Notes under the pieces: model-generated
The model's input: the letters and a program-made list of their open reading frames with translations, nothing else
Databases searched by the model: none
Told to the model about the DNA's origin: nothing
Shown here: positions 24,174 through 32,917 of the stretch, piece by piece
How the letters are laid out: the number at the start of each line of letters is the position of its first letter
Numbering within the stretch: the first letter of the stretch is position 1
Made by a program: the position numbers and the translations under genes
From: Stenotrophomonas acidaminiphila
GTDB taxonomy: Bacteria > Pseudomonadota > Gammaproteobacteria > Xanthomonadales > Xanthomonadaceae
NCBI RefSeq assembly: GCF_001431595.1
Contig: NZ_LDJO01000073.1
Location: 1 to 39,051, forward strand
Length of the DNA stretch: 39,051 nucleotides
Direction of reading: 5' to 3'

Positions 24174-25748
24174 TCACAGTTGTGATTCCAGCGGCAGCCA
24201 GCTGATGACGCGGGTGGTGGCGCGCTGCAGCCAGGTGGTATCCGGCTCGACGACGTAGCCGGCAGGTGGCCTGCGCGCACGGTCCAGCCAGCGCAGCTTT
24301 CCGTCGCTGTCCAGGTAGAGGTAGTAGCTCAGGTCGGGGCCGGACAGGCGCAGGTACTCCTCGCGCAGCTGCGCGGCCAGCACCGGGTCGTCGAACAGCA
24401 CGCCCATCTCGGTGTTCAGGTACGCCGAGCGCGGGTCGAGGTTGAAGGACCCGACGAAGCCGCGCCGGTCGTCCACGACGATGGCCTTGGTGTGCAGGCT
24501 GGCGCCACTGCTGCCGAAGGCCGAGCTGCGGCCGCTGCTGCCGCGCGCCTTGAGCTCATGCAGCTGGACGCCACCGCGCAGCAGCGGCAGCCGGTAGTGC
24601 ATGTAGCCACTGTGCACGGCAGCCACGTCGTTGGCCGCCAGCGAGTTGGTGATGATGCCCACATGCACGCCGTCTGCCACCTGCTGCAGCAATTCGCTGG
24701 TGCCGGTGTCGCCGGGGACGAAGTACGGCGAGATCAGCAGGGTCTTGTGCCGCGCCTGGCCCAGCTCCGCGCCCAGGCGCGTCACCAGCCAGTCGCCGCG
24801 GTCGTTGTCGCGGTGCTTGAGCGGCGGGTCGGAATGGACCTGGATGCGGTCGCTCCAGTGCAGTGCCAGGCGTCCGCCGACATAGGTGTCGGTGAGCCGC
24901 TCGCGCAGCCGTTGCAGGTAGGGGAGCGCCTCGGCCCGGCGCGCATCCAGCTCGGCACGGGAGACCAGCTGGTCGAGCTGGCGCGCCGACGGCGGGGCGA
25001 GGGCGGCGATGGGCACGGCGGCGCGGCTGTTCCAGAAGGCGTCGAAAATGGCGCTGGCCTCGCCGGCGGCCGGGCCGGCCAGCAGCAGGTCCAGGTCGCG
25101 GAAATTGACGTCCGGGCGCGCGTCGAAGTACTCGGCGCCGATGTTGCGGCCGCCGACGATGGCGACGCGGCCGTCGGCGATCCAGGCCTTGTTGTGCATG
25201 CGGTGGTTGATGCTGAAGACCCGCTGCACCATCTCCAGCAGGCGCCACAGGCCCTCGCGGTTGCGGAACGGGTTGTACAGGCGCACTTCGATGCGCGGAT
25301 GGGCGTCGAGCGCCAGCAGCTGCGCGTCCATCCCCTTGGCGTTCATGTCGTCCAGCAGCAGCCGCACCCGCACCCCGCGCTGGGCCGCCGCGTACACGTC
25401 GTTCACCAGCAGGTGGCCGACCATGTCGTCGTGCCAAATGTAGTACTGCAGATCGAGGCTGCGGCCGGCCTGGCGGGTGACCACCGAGCGCGCGGCGAAG
25501 GCTTCCAGGCCGTCGACCAGGTAGGCCGCGCCGCTTTGCCCCGGGTGCGCGGCGAGCTGTGCCTCGAGCGCCCGGTCCAGCGCGGTCTGCGCGGCCCGCG
25601 GCGGCAGCGCGGTGGAGGGCTCGCCGACCGCGCGCGGGGTGAGCCAGTCGCCCAGCAGCAGGCCACTGGCGACCAGCAGCAGGAGCGCGGCGAGGATGCG
25701 GGTGCACAGGCGCAGCAGGCGCCTGCCGCGGGACGGGGAAGGTTCCAT
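24174..25748 (-). CDS. Phospholipase D-family / cardiolipin synthase C-like protein
   Basis: Membrane-anchored member of the PLD superfamily, 524 residues. A basic N-terminus is followed by one hydrophobic segment at about 14-34. Two HKD catalytic motifs are complete: H185-x-K187-x4-D192 with the following GGRN, and H419-x-K421-x4-D426 with GSFN. The SLDLQYYIWHDD and YFVPGDTG segments match the ClsC branch, which makes cardiolipin from phosphatidylglycerol with phosphatidylethanolamine. The reaction here is inferred. It is convergent with the HDOD gene, with only 24 bases between the stops. The upstream gap of about 115 bases to sstT is divergent and must hold both promoters. Confidence 0.9.
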   Translation of the reverse strand: MEPSPSRGRRLLRLCTRILAALLLLVASGLLLGDWLTPRAVGEPSTALPPRAAQTALDRALEAQLAAHPGQSGAAYLVDGLEAFAARSVVTRQAGRSLDLQYYIWHDDMVGHLLVNDVYAAAQRGVRVRLLLDDMNAKGMDAQLLALDAHPRIEVRLYNPFRNREGLWRLLEMVQRVFSINHRMHNKAWIADGRVAIVGGRNIGAEYFDARPDVNFRDLDLLLAGPAAGEASAIFDAFWNSRAAVPIAALAPPSARQLDQLVSRAELDARRAEALPYLQRLRERLTDTYVGGRLALHWSDRIQVHSDPPLKHRDNDRGDWLVTRLGAELGQARHKTLLISPYFVPGDTGTSELLQQVADGVHVGIITNSLAANDVAAVHSGYMHYRLPLLRGGVQLHELKARGSSGRSSAFGSSGASLHTKAIVVDDRRGFVGSFNLDPRSAYLNTEMGVLFDDPVLAAQLREEYLRLSGPDLSYYLYLDSDGKLRWLDRARRPPAGYVVEPDTTWLQRATTRVISWLPLESQL

Positions 25749-25830
25749 GCGTGCATCCTAGCGGGGTCCGGGTGATGCCGCTGCGTCGGGCCATGACGTT
25801 CCGGGGGTGTGGGCGGCGGCCGGTCTGGGG

Positions 25831-25836
25831 GAGAAT
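25831..25836 (+). promoter_or_regulatory. Candidate -10 box (GAGAAT) for sstT
   Basis: GAGAAT at 25831-25836 is 28 bases before the sstT start and matches the AAT ending seen in other boxes here. No -35 was identified. Confidence 0.25.
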
Positions 25837-25863
25837 CGCGGTTTGCCCTGCCCGAGCCCGCCG

Positions 25864-27072
25864 ATGCACAACCGTTCCAGCTCCTTCCGTGCCCCCAGCC
25901 TGGTGGTCCAGATCATCATCGGCCTGCTCGCCGGCATCGCGCTGGCGCTGGCCTGGCCGCAGGGCGCGCACGCGGCCGGCCTGCTCGGCACGGTGTTCGT
26001 ATCGGCGTTGAAGGCGGTGGCCCCGGTGCTGGTGCTGGTCCTGGTGACCGCCTCCATCGCCAACCACCAGCAGGGGCAGAAGACGCACATCCGCACCATC
26101 CTGCTGCTGTACGTGGCCGGCACTGTGGCCGCGGCGCTGGTGGGCGTGCTGGCCAGTTACCTGTTTCCCAGCACGCTGCTGCTCAAGGCACCCACCGACG
26201 CCGGGCTGAGCGCGCCGGGCGGCATCGGCGAGGTGCTGCGCACGCTGCTGATGCAGGTCGTCGACAACCCGGTCAACGCGCTGGCCCATGCCAACTACAT
26301 CGGCCTGCTGGCCTGGGCCATCGGACTGGGGCTGGCGCTGCGCCACGCCGGTGCCGGCACGCGCGCGGTGGTCGGCGACCTGTCCGCGGCGATCACCTGG
26401 ATCGTGCGCATGGTGATCCGGCTGGCGCCGCTGGGCGTGTTCGGCATCGTCGCCTCGCTGCTGGCCGAGTCCGGGCTGGGCGCGCTGGCGAACTACCTGC
26501 ACGTGCTGTGCGTGCTGGTCGGCGCGATGCTGTTCATGGCCTTCGTCGGCAACCCGCTGATCGTGGCGCTGACCACCCGCCGCAACCCGTACCCGCTGGT
26601 GCTGCGCTGCCTGCGCGAAAGCGGCATCACCGCGTTCTTCACCCGTTCCTCGGCGGCCAACATCCCGGTCAACCTGGAGCTGTGCCGCAAGCTGGGCCTG
26701 CACGAGGAAACCTACTCGGTGGCGATCCCGCTGGGGGCGACCATCAACATGGCCGGCGCGGCGATCACCATCTCGGTGCTGACGCTGGCGGCGGTCAACA
26801 CGCTCGGCATCGCCGTGGACCTGCCTACCGCGTTGCTGCTGAGCGTGGTGGCGGCGATCGGCGCCTGCGGTGCGTCCGGCGTGCCCGGCGGCTCGCTGCT
26901 GCTGATCCCGCTGGCCTGCGGCCTGTTCGGCATTTCCAACGACGTGGCGATGCAGGTAGTGGCGGTGGGCTTCATCGTCGGCGTGGTGCAGGACTCTGCC
27001 GAAACCGCGCTCAACTCCTCGACCGACGTGGTGTTCGTGGCCGCCGCCGAACAGGCGCGCGGGCGCGGCTGA
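25864..27072 (+). CDS. sstT: Serine/threonine:sodium symporter SstT
   Basis: Sodium-coupled serine/threonine importer of the dicarboxylate/amino acid:cation symporter family, 402 residues. It has about eight to nine membrane segments plus re-entrant loops. The substrate-binding hallmarks are the serine-rich loop [15 protein letters not shown], the [15 protein letters not shown] segment and the late [14 protein letters not shown] and [14 protein letters not shown] blocks, all in the SstT arrangement. The start at 25864 was chosen because the preceding residues of the longer ORF (from 25807) look like untranslated leader. azlC starts two bases after its stop, so uptake of Ser/Thr and export of branched-chain amino acids appear co-transcribed. 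Confidence 0.94.
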   Translation: MHNRSSSFRAPSLVVQIIIGLLAGIALALAWPQGAHAAGLLGTVFVSALKAVAPVLVLVLVTASIANHQQGQKTHIRTILLLYVAGTVAAALVGVLASYLFPSTLLLKAPTDAGLSAPGGIGEVLRTLLMQVVDNPVNALAHANYIGLLAWAIGLGLALRHAGAGTRAVVGDLSAAITWIVRMVIRLAPLGVFGIVASLLAESGLGALANYLHVLCVLVGAMLFMAFVGNPLIVALTTRRNPYPLVLRCLRESGITAFFTRSSAANIPVNLELCRKLGLHEETYSVAIPLGATINMAGAAITISVLTLAAVNTLGIAVDLPTALLLSVVAAIGACGASGVPGGSLLLIPLACGLFGISNDVAMQVVAVGFIVGVVQDSAETALNSSTDVVFVAAAEQARGRG

Positions 27073-27074
27073 AG

Positions 27075-27797
27075 ATGGCCCCGCGCCTGACGCCCGCGGT
27101 CCGCATCGGCCTGTCCATCGCCCTGGCCACCGGCCTGTACGGCGTGTCCTTCGGGGCGCTGGCGGTGGCCTCGGGCTTCAGCGTCGGGCAGACCGCGGCA
27201 CTGAGCCTGCTGATGTTCACCGGTGGCTCGCAGTTCGCCTTCATCGGCGTGATCGGTGCCGGCGGCAGCGGCATGGCCGCATTCGGCGCGGCCACCCTGC
27301 TGGGCATCCGCAACGCGGTCTACGGTGCGCAGATCAACCGCATGCTGCGGCCGCGCGGCTGGCTGCGCCCGCTGTCGGCGCAGCTGACCATCGACGAATC
27401 TGCGGCCACCGCCGCCGGCCAGGACACGCCGGCCGAGCAGCGCCGCGGATTCTGGGTGGCCGGGGTGGGCGTGTACCTGTTGTGGAACCTGTTCACCCTG
27501 CTCGGGGCATTGCTGGGCGATGCGCTGGGCGACCCGCGCCGCTGGGGACTGGACGGCGCCGCGGTGGCGGCCTTCCTCGGCCTGCTGTGGCCGCGGCTGC
27601 GTGCGCGCGAACCGTTGGCCATCGCCGCGACGTGTGCGCTGGTGACGGTGCTGGCGCTGCCCTGGGCGCCGCCGGGCGTGCCGATCCTGCTGGCGGCCGC
27701 GGTCGCCGCGCTGTGGGGTTGGTTCGGGCGCGGGCCGGCCGATGAAGGGCTGGAGCCGGACGTGACCCCCGGCCACGACCCGGCGGGCACCCGATGA
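27075..27797 (+). CDS. AzlC-family branched-chain amino acid exporter subunit
   Basis: Large subunit of an AzlCD-type exporter, 240 residues, with about six to seven hydrophobic segments. The GLYGVSFGALAVASGFSVGQTAALSL region and FTGGSQFAFIGVIGAGG loop are typical. In characterised systems AzlCD exports branched-chain amino acids or analogues, and the substrate here is inferred. The gene starts two bases after sstT and ends with a 4-base ATGA overlap with azlD, so the three genes should be one transcript. The last 20 residues are hydrophilic and contain many Asp/Glu/Pro. The ATG at 27075 is the only start close to the first membrane segment. Confidence 0.88.
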   Translation: MAPRLTPAVRIGLSIALATGLYGVSFGALAVASGFSVGQTAALSLLMFTGGSQFAFIGVIGAGGSGMAAFGAATLLGIRNAVYGAQINRMLRPRGWLRPLSAQLTIDESAATAAGQDTPAEQRRGFWVAGVGVYLLWNLFTLLGALLGDALGDPRRWGLDGAAVAAFLGLLWPRLRAREPLAIAATCALVTVLALPWAPPGVPILLAAAVAALWGWFGRGPADEGLEPDVTPGHDPAGTR

Positions 27798-28099
27798 GCC
27801 TGTGGAGCTGGGTGCTGCTGGCCAGCGCGGTGGCCTGGGCGGTCAAGTTCTGCGGCTACCTGGTGCCGGTGCGCTGGATGGAATCGGCGCGCATGACCCG
27901 CGTGGCCGGTGCGCTGACCATCGGCCTGCTGGCGTCGCTGACCGCGATGAACGCGGTGTCCGCGGGGCAGGGCGTGGTACTGGACGCACGCCTGGGGGCG
28001 CTGGCGGCAGCCGCACTGGCCCTGCTGCTGCGGCTGCCGTTCCTGGGCGTGGTGCTGGCCGGTGCGCTGGCGGCGGCGGTGCTGCGGCTGCTGGCGTAG
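27794..28099 (+). CDS. AzlD-family branched-chain amino acid exporter subunit
   Basis: Small partner of the preceding AzlC protein, 101 residues with about four hydrophobic segments. It begins with WSWVLLASAVAWAVKFCGYL and contains RMTRVAGALTIGLLASLTAMNAV, as in AzlD. It overlaps azlC by the ATGA junction, indicating coupled translation in equal amounts. The stop lies 33 bases before the end of the convergent pseudouridine-synthase gene. Confidence 0.87.
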   Translation: MSLWSWVLLASAVAWAVKFCGYLVPVRWMESARMTRVAGALTIGLLASLTAMNAVSAGQGVVLDARLGALAAAALALLLRLPFLGVVLAGALAAAVLRLLA

Positions 28100-28131
28100 C
28101 TGCCGGGCGCCGTTGCCAGCGGCGGCGTGGC

Positions 28132-28842
28132 TCAGAAGCGCTGGGCGGAAGCGAGATAACGCCACTGGCCGTCCGGCATCCTGTTCAGGCCGATGCGGCC
28201 GATCCGCAGCCGGCGTACCTGGGTGGCGCGCAGCCCGACCGCGGCGCACATGTGCCGCAGCTGGCCCGGCCGCACGTCCTTGATCGCGAAACGCAGGCGC
28301 TGTTCGCTCTGCCAGCTGACCTTGCAGGGCGGCAGCGTGCGCCCCTGGTACTCCAGGCCGTGGGTCAGCCTCGGCAGCGCCCAGGGGCTGCCTTCGCCGT
28401 CCACGTCCACCATGTATTCCTGTTCCAGCGATGCCCCGGTCTCGAGCAGGTGGCGGCGCACGCGCCAGTCCTGGGTAAGCACCACCAGTCCGCAGGCGTC
28501 GTCGTCCAGCGGCATCGGCGTTTCCAGGCGCAGGAAGTGGCGGTGCAGCAGGCGGATGCCGGAGGCGTCGTCGGCGAAACGGGCCTCCTCGCGCAGCAGC
28601 GCGGACAGGTCCGCGGCGCAGCAGCCGGCCGGCTTGTTCAGCAGCAGCGTCGCCGGCTCGGCCGGTTCGCTGGCGGCACCGGCGGCGAGGGTGACGGTCT
28701 GCCCGGCCACCATCGCCTGCGGTGCTTCCACCACCACTCCGTCGACGCTGACCCAGCCGCCCTCGATGTAGTGCCGGGCCTGGGCGCGGGAGCAGTTCAG
28801 CTGCGCGGCGAGGCGCTTGTCGAGGCGGATCGGGGTGGTCAT
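28132..28842 (-). CDS. RsuA/RluF-family pseudouridine synthase, divergent active-site motif
   Basis: Protein of 236 residues with an S4 RNA-binding domain (about 5-60) and an RsuA-type catalytic domain (about 62-230), expected to convert a uridine in ribosomal or other RNA to pseudouridine. The NKPAG motif is at 69-73. The usual GRLD-x-x-T-x-GL block appears as MPLDDDACGL. The catalytic Asp is kept (D113), but the Gly-Arg before it are Met-Pro and the Thr is Ala. Late motifs (KVSWQSEQRLRFAIKD, GQLRHMCAAVGLRATQVRRLRIG) match RluF/RluB relatives. It overlaps the upstream metallopeptidase gene by 4 bases (ATGA). The weak motif leaves the activity or target less sure than the fold. Confidence 0.85.
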   Translation of the reverse strand: MTTPIRLDKRLAAQLNCSRAQARHYIEGGWVSVDGVVVEAPQAMVAGQTVTLAAGAASEPAEPATLLLNKPAGCCAADLSALLREEARFADDASGIRLLHRHFLRLETPMPLDDDACGLVVLTQDWRVRRHLLETGASLEQEYMVDVDGEGSPWALPRLTHGLEYQGRTLPPCKVSWQSEQRLRFAIKDVRPGQLRHMCAAVGLRATQVRRLRIGRIGLNRMPDGQWRYLASAQRF

Positions 28843-29381
28843 CGGGGGCGGGCAGGTGCGGCGGGCGGCGAGTGTAGCGCCTGCCGGGGAACCTCGTGCT
28901 CCAGTGCGGTCAGGTACAGGCGCAGGTCGAACTCCAGCTGGTGGTAGTCCGGCTCCATGTGCAGGCACAGCTGGTAGAAGGCCTTGTTGTGCTCGGCCTC
29001 CTTCAGGTGCGCCAGTTCGTGCACCACGATCATGCGCAGGAACGGCGCCGGGGTATCGCGGAACACGCTGGCGATGCGGATCTCGCGGCTGGCCCTGAGC
29101 TTGCCGCCGTGGTTGCGCGACACGGCCGTGTGCAGGCCCAGGGCGTGCTTGAGCACCTGCAGCTTGCCGTCGTACAGCACCTTGCCCAGCGGCACCGACT
29201 GGCGCAGGTGGCGTTCCTTCAGCGCCTGCACGTAGTCGTAGAGCTGGCGGTCGCTGCGCACCGCGTGCGGCTGCGGGTAGCGGCGGCGCACGGCCTCGCC
29301 CAGGGCACCCTGCGCCAGCAGCTCGCGGGCGCGCTGCTGCAGGTGTTCGGGGTAGCCGGCAAGGTAGTTCAGGGGCTGCAT
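28839..29381 (-). CDS. YgjP-type (WLM/DUF45) zinc metallopeptidase
   Basis: Predicted zinc-dependent hydrolase of 180 residues, related to E. coli YgjP. The metal site H121-E122-x-x-H125 in VVHELAHLKEAEH is followed by a third candidate ligand H131 and the NKAFYQL helix that typifies the family. The region before it (RASREIRIASVFRDTPAPFLRMIVVHE) is also conserved. It overlaps the pseudouridine synthase gene by 4 bases, forming a two-gene unit. An upstream ATG at 29414 would add eleven Pro/Arg-rich residues. I preferred 29381, but neither has a good ribosome site. The natural substrate is unknown. Confidence 0.85.
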   Translation of the reverse strand: MQPLNYLAGYPEHLQQRARELLAQGALGEAVRRRYPQPHAVRSDRQLYDYVQALKERHLRQSVPLGKVLYDGKLQVLKHALGLHTAVSRNHGGKLRASREIRIASVFRDTPAPFLRMIVVHELAHLKEAEHNKAFYQLCLHMEPDYHQLEFDLRLYLTALEHEVPRQALHSPPAAPARPR

Positions 29382-29445
29382 CGGCGGGCGCGGGCGGGTG
29401 TGGGCCGGTATCATGCCGCATCGTTCCGATCACGTAGTGCGAAAC

Positions 29446-30003
29446 ATGGCAAAGGCGAACCCCCTGCAGGAGCAGCTGCTCAAGGCCGGCCTGGTGAAGA
29501 AATCCCAGGTCGCGCAGGTCGCGCGCGAGCAGAACAAGGCGCGGCACGCCAAGGGCGCACCGGCCGGCCCCAGCGAAAGCCAGCTGGAAGCCGAGCGCGC
29601 ACGCGCGGAAAAGGCCGAGCGCGACCGCGTACTGGCCGCCGAGCGCAACATCCAGCGCCGTGCCGAGGAACTGCGGGCGCAGGCGCGGCAGATCATCGCC
29701 GACCGCCGGGTGCCGCGTCGTGGCGAACTGGAGTACCGCTTCAGCGACGGCGCGGCGATCCGCACCCTGCTGGTGGACGAGGCGCTGCGCCGGCAGCTGG
29801 CCGCCGGCACGCTGGTGATCGTGCGCCACGGCGAGGGGTTCGAGCTGGTGCCACGGCTGGCCGCGGAGAAAGTGCGCGAGCGCGATGCCAGCCTGATCGT
29901 GCTCGACCACGGCCAGGCCGGGGAAGCGCCGGCGTCCAGCGGCAATGCCGAAGACGACGCCTATTACGCGCAGTTCGTGGTGCCCGACGACCTGGTGTGG
30001 TGA
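29446..30003 (+). CDS. yaiL: YaiL family protein (DUF2058), nucleoprotein-like
   Basis: Cytoplasmic protein of 185 residues matching E. coli YaiL in layout. It starts with the LQEQLLKAGLV block, continues with a long charged helical region (about 15-85) and ends in a compact domain closing with VPDDLVW, nearly the same as the VPDDLMW end of YaiL. The family was described as a nucleoprotein or polynucleotide-associated enzyme, but its role is not established. The start at 29446 gives the family N-terminus, and the earlier in-frame start at 29398 is leader. It is divergent from the metallopeptidase gene, with 64 bases between. Confidence 0.9.
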   Translation: MAKANPLQEQLLKAGLVKKSQVAQVAREQNKARHAKGAPAGPSESQLEAERARAEKAERDRVLAAERNIQRRAEELRAQARQIIADRRVPRRGELEYRFSDGAAIRTLLVDEALRRQLAAGTLVIVRHGEGFELVPRLAAEKVRERDASLIVLDHGQAGEAPASSGNAEDDAYYAQFVVPDDLVW

Positions 30004-30079
30004 TGCCGTCCCGGTGCATTGGCCCGGCGTACAGGCGATTGCGCTAGGCTGGAACCGGGTCACTTCGGAGCAGCCAGCC

Positions 30080-30346
30080 ATGGCCACCGGTTGGGCGGGA
30101 GACACCGCCGTTCAGGATCAGATCGACGCCACCGTCGAGGACGCGATCAAGCGCGCCCGCAGCCGCCTGCCCAGCGGACCCGGGCTGGAGCGTTGCGAGG
30201 AATGCGATGCGCCGATTCCCGAGGCGCGGCGCAAGGCCATTCCCGGCGTGCGCCTGTGCGTTGCCTGCCAGCAGGCGCTGGACGTGGAGGAATCGGCGCA
30301 CAGCGGCTACAACCGCCGCGGCAGCAAGGACAGCCAGCTGCGCTGA
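30080..30346 (+). CDS. ybiI: DksA/TraR-type zinc-finger protein YbiI
   Basis: Small protein of 88 residues, the same length as E. coli YbiI, with very close matches such as the EECDAPIPEARRKAIPGVRL block and the YNRRGSKDSQLR terminus. Four cysteines (C39, C42, C60, C63) make the C4 zinc finger of the DksA/TraR family. The N-terminal helices are shorter than in DksA, and the coiled-coil tip acidic pair is not evident, so a DksA-like action on RNA polymerase is unproven. A GGAG sequence lies about 11 bases before the ATG. It follows yaiL by 76 bases on the same strand. Confidence 0.93.
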   Translation: MATGWAGDTAVQDQIDATVEDAIKRARSRLPSGPGLERCEECDAPIPEARRKAIPGVRLCVACQQALDVEESAHSGYNRRGSKDSQLR

Positions 30347-30438
30347 GGGGCGGGCGGCACGGTAACGGCCGCGCAGGGGCGCCCGTGCGTACGGCCTGAT
30401 GCATTGCCGCCGGTGGGGCCTGCAGCGGCGATTGCCCG

Positions 30439-30903
30439 TTACCGCACCCGCCGCTGCATCGGCACGAAACGCACGCCGTTGGCCGTCTGCGCCGGGCCGC
30501 TGCCGATGAAGCCGAACCGGGTGTACACCGGAACCGCGGTTTCGGACGAATTGACCGTGTAGGCGCGGTCGCCGTGGAGCCGCAGCGCGTGTTCCCAGAG
30601 CTGGCGCGCGATGCCGCGCCGGCGGGTATCGTCGCGGACGAACAGGTGCTGGACATGGCTGCCATCGCGCAGCGCGATCATGCCGCACAACCGGTTGTCC
30701 TGCTCGGCCACGTAGTGCGCGAACTGCGGGGAAAGCAACCGCTGCGCAAAGCTCTCCGCGGTGAATGTGGCCAGCAGCGGGTGGGTGCAGGGCGCAGTGC
30801 CGGGCCCGGCATCGAGCAGGTGCCGCGCCAGCGGCGTCACCAGGCCGCAGAGCGCGGCCGCATCGCCCGCGTGTCCACCGCGTACCGTGATCCGAGCTGG
30901 CAT
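30439..30903 (-). CDS. GNAT-family N-acetyltransferase
   Basis: Predicted acetyl-CoA-dependent acetyltransferase of 154 residues. The central beta strand HVQHLFVRDDTRRRGIARQLWEHAL carries the acetyl-CoA loop R-R-R-G-I-A. It is followed by the YTVNSSETAVPVYTRFGF segment typical of the GNAT C-terminal half. The late residues GVRFVPMQRRV fit the final strand. The start at 30903 follows a GAGGGA-containing sequence. An upstream ATG at 30936 would add eleven residues with no family look. The acceptor (amino acid, small amine or protein) cannot be told. It precedes no partner, and sotB lies upstream on the same strand 48 bases away. Confidence 0.85.
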   Translation of the reverse strand: MPARITVRGGHAGDAAALCGLVTPLARHLLDAGPGTAPCTHPLLATFTAESFAQRLLSPQFAHYVAEQDNRLCGMIALRDGSHVQHLFVRDDTRRRGIARQLWEHALRLHGDRAYTVNSSETAVPVYTRFGFIGSGPAQTANGVRFVPMQRRVR

Positions 30904-30951
30904 CGTCCCGTCCCTCGTCGTGCAGGGCCCGAGCATAGCGGTTGCGCCGGA

Positions 30952-32202
30952 TCAGCGCGGTGCGTCGACGGTGCGGAAGCTGGCGGCCCAGCGCCGCATC
31001 GCGAACAGCCACCACAGCCAGCCGGCACTGGCGAGCAGCCCGCCCACCAGGCCGATGTGCTGCATGCCCAGGTGCAGGCCGACCTGGCTGCCGATCAGCG
31101 CGCCGGCGCCGATGCCGATGTTGAAGATGCCCGAGAACAGCGCCATCGCCACGTCGGTGGCGTCGGCCGCCAGCCGCAATACCTTGGATTGCATCGACAG
31201 CGCGAAGCAGATCATCGCCACGCCCCACACCGAGGCCAGCGCGTACAGCATCCAGGCGCCGCCGGTGGCCAGGCGCAGGCCCAGCAGGCACAGCGCCAGG
31301 GTGCCGATGGCGGCGAGCAGGAAGCCGCGCGGCCAGCGCATGCCCAGCCGCGAGAACAGCACGCTGCCGAAGAAACCCATGCCGCCGAACAGCAGCAGCA
31401 CCCAGGTGGTCACGTGCGCATCGAAGCCACCGACCTGCTGCACGAACGGCTCGATGTAGCTGTAGCCGGTGAACTGTGCCGCCACCACCACCATCACCAG
31501 CAGGTACAGCGCCAGCAATGCCGGACGCCGCAGCAGCAGCGGCAGGCTGCGCGCCGAGCCGCTGTTCTGGCTGGGCAGCGGCGGCAGCAGCCGTGCCAGC
31601 ACCCCCATCGCCAGCAGGGCGACGCCGCCGATGGCCAGGAAGGTGACGCGCCAGCCCAGCAGTTCGCCGACCACGCGGCCCAGCGGAATGCCCAGCACCA
31701 TCGCCACCGAGGTACCGGTGGCCAGCAGGCCGAGCGCCTGCGGGCGCTTGTCCGCCGGCGCGATGCGCACCGCCAGCGAGGCGGTGATCGCCCAGAACAC
31801 CGCGTGCGCCAGGGCGATGCCGATGCGGCTGAGCATCAGCACGCCGAAGTTCCAGGCCAGCGCCGACAGCAGGTGGCTGGCGACGAACAGCGTGAATACG
31901 CCCAGCAGCAGGCGGCGGCGGTCGAAGTCGCGGGTGAGCAGCATGCCTGGCAACGAGGTCAATGCGACCACCCAGGCATAGGCGGTGAGCATCAGCCCGA
32001 CGTGTTCGATGGGCATGCCGAAACTGCCGCCGATGTCGCTCAGCAGCCCGACCGGCACGAATTCACTGGTGTTGAATACGAACGCGGCGATGGCCAGCGC
32101 GACCACCCCCAGCCAGCGCTGGCGGTCGCTGCGGACGGCGGGAACGGGCGACGCGGTGTCCGCCGCGGGGGCGGGACACGAGGGCGTGGGAGAGCGGGGC
32201 AT
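30952..32202 (-). CDS. sotB: Sugar efflux transporter SotB (MFS)
   Basis: Twelve-helix proton-coupled exporter of 416 residues that in E. coli lowers internal arabinose and other sugars. Many blocks match SotB, including [65 protein letters not shown] and [19 protein letters not shown]. The N-terminus is about 25 residues longer than the E. coli protein. Two ATG codons are possible, 32202 and 32274, neither with a ribosome site. 32202 is preferred because the extension is Pro/Ala-rich. The GNAT gene follows 48 bases downstream on the same strand. Confidence 0.92.
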   Translation of the reverse strand: MPRSPTPSCPAPAADTASPVPAVRSDRQRWLGVVALAIAAFVFNTSEFVPVGLLSDIGGSFGMPIEHVGLMLTAYAWVVALTSLPGMLLTRDFDRRRLLLGVFTLFVASHLLSALAWNFGVLMLSRIGIALAHAVFWAITASLAVRIAPADKRPQALGLLATGTSVAMVLGIPLGRVVGELLGWRVTFLAIGGVALLAMGVLARLLPPLPSQNSGSARSLPLLLRRPALLALYLLVMVVVAAQFTGYSYIEPFVQQVGGFDAHVTTWVLLLFGGMGFFGSVLFSRLGMRWPRGFLLAAIGTLALCLLGLRLATGGAWMLYALASVWGVAMICFALSMQSKVLRLAADATDVAMALFSGIFNIGIGAGALIGSQVGLHLGMQHIGLVGGLLASAGWLWWLFAMRRWAASFRTVDAPR

Positions 32203-32335
32203 TGCGGAGGGGAGAGCCGATGGGGGACGGCCCCTTGGCGGTGCCGCGGCGGGATTTTCGCACGCAACGGCCATACACGGACGGAACGCTGTGGTACGCC
32301 CTCGGCGACGGGGCCATGCTCGTCGCCGGCAGAAC

Positions 32336-32917
32336 TCAGCCGTCGCCCTGGATCACGTGCGCCTGGGCGGCGGTGGACGGCCAGCGGCGCAGCCCGCGCT
32401 GGAAGAACAGGCTGTTGGGGATCTGCATCAGCGTGCCTTCGGCCGGGCCGCCGATTTCCTGCAGCGTGGTGTAGATCAGGTTGATGTCGATCACCTGGCC
32501 CTTCAGCCCGGGCTTTTCGCCGTTCTCCAGCAGTTCGATGCGGTCGCCGAGGCGGAACGGCCGGGTGGTGAAGATCAGCAGCGCGCAGAAGATGTTGGAC
32601 AGCACGCTCCAGGCGGCGAAGAACGCCACCGCGCCGACCGCGGCGAAACCGGTGAACGCGGTCCACAGGATGGTCGGCGATACCCCGAGCTGGTCGAGGA
32701 TGGCCACCAGCGCGGCGCTGCCGATCACGAAGTTGGACAGCCGCCGGGCCGCGGTTTCCACCTGCGGCGGCAGCGTGTAGTGCATGCCCAGGCGCGCCAG
32801 CAGGCGCCGGGTGAGCAGGCGCAGCAGCCACGCCACCAGCAGGATCAGGATGACGACCAGCGCGGTGTCGAGCAGGTTGATCCATCCATGCATCCATTCG
32901 GGCAGGTAGTTCTTCAT
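32336..32917 (-). CDS. Short MscS-like mechanosensitive channel
   Basis: Membrane protein of 193 residues with three hydrophobic segments (about 13-36, 60-80 and 88-116). The pore-lining helix has the Gly/Ala-rich [18 protein letters not shown] pattern, and the beta domain starts at [12 protein letters not shown]. It lacks most of the large C-terminal cytoplasmic alpha/beta cage of MscS (286 residues in E. coli), so gating or filtering may differ. An AAGGAG ribosome site lies 8 bases before the ATG at 32917 and fixes the start. It may be coupled to a tiny upstream ORF (32914-33141) by an ATGA overlap. Its stop is about 130 bases from the sotB start. Confidence 0.88.
   Translation of the reverse strand: MKNYLPEWMHGWINLLDTALVVILILLVAWLLRLLTRRLLARLGMHYTLPPQVETAARRLSNFVIGSAALVAILDQLGVSPTILWTAFTGFAAVGAVAFFAAWSVLSNIFCALLIFTTRPFRLGDRIELLENGEKPGLKGQVIDINLIYTTLQEIGGPAEGTLMQIPNSLFFQRGLRRWPSTAAQAHVIQGDG

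Noticed and set aside
30359..30446. Long-range inverted repeat between ybiI and the GNAT gene (CGGTAACGG and CCCGTTACCG)
   Set aside because: Nine-base arms separated by about 70 bases are likely by chance, and one arm reaches into the GNAT coding region.
30574..32484. A 636-codon plus-strand frame opposite the GNAT and sotB genes
   Set aside because: Gln/His/Ala-rich antisense reading. The minus-strand genes have full family motifs.
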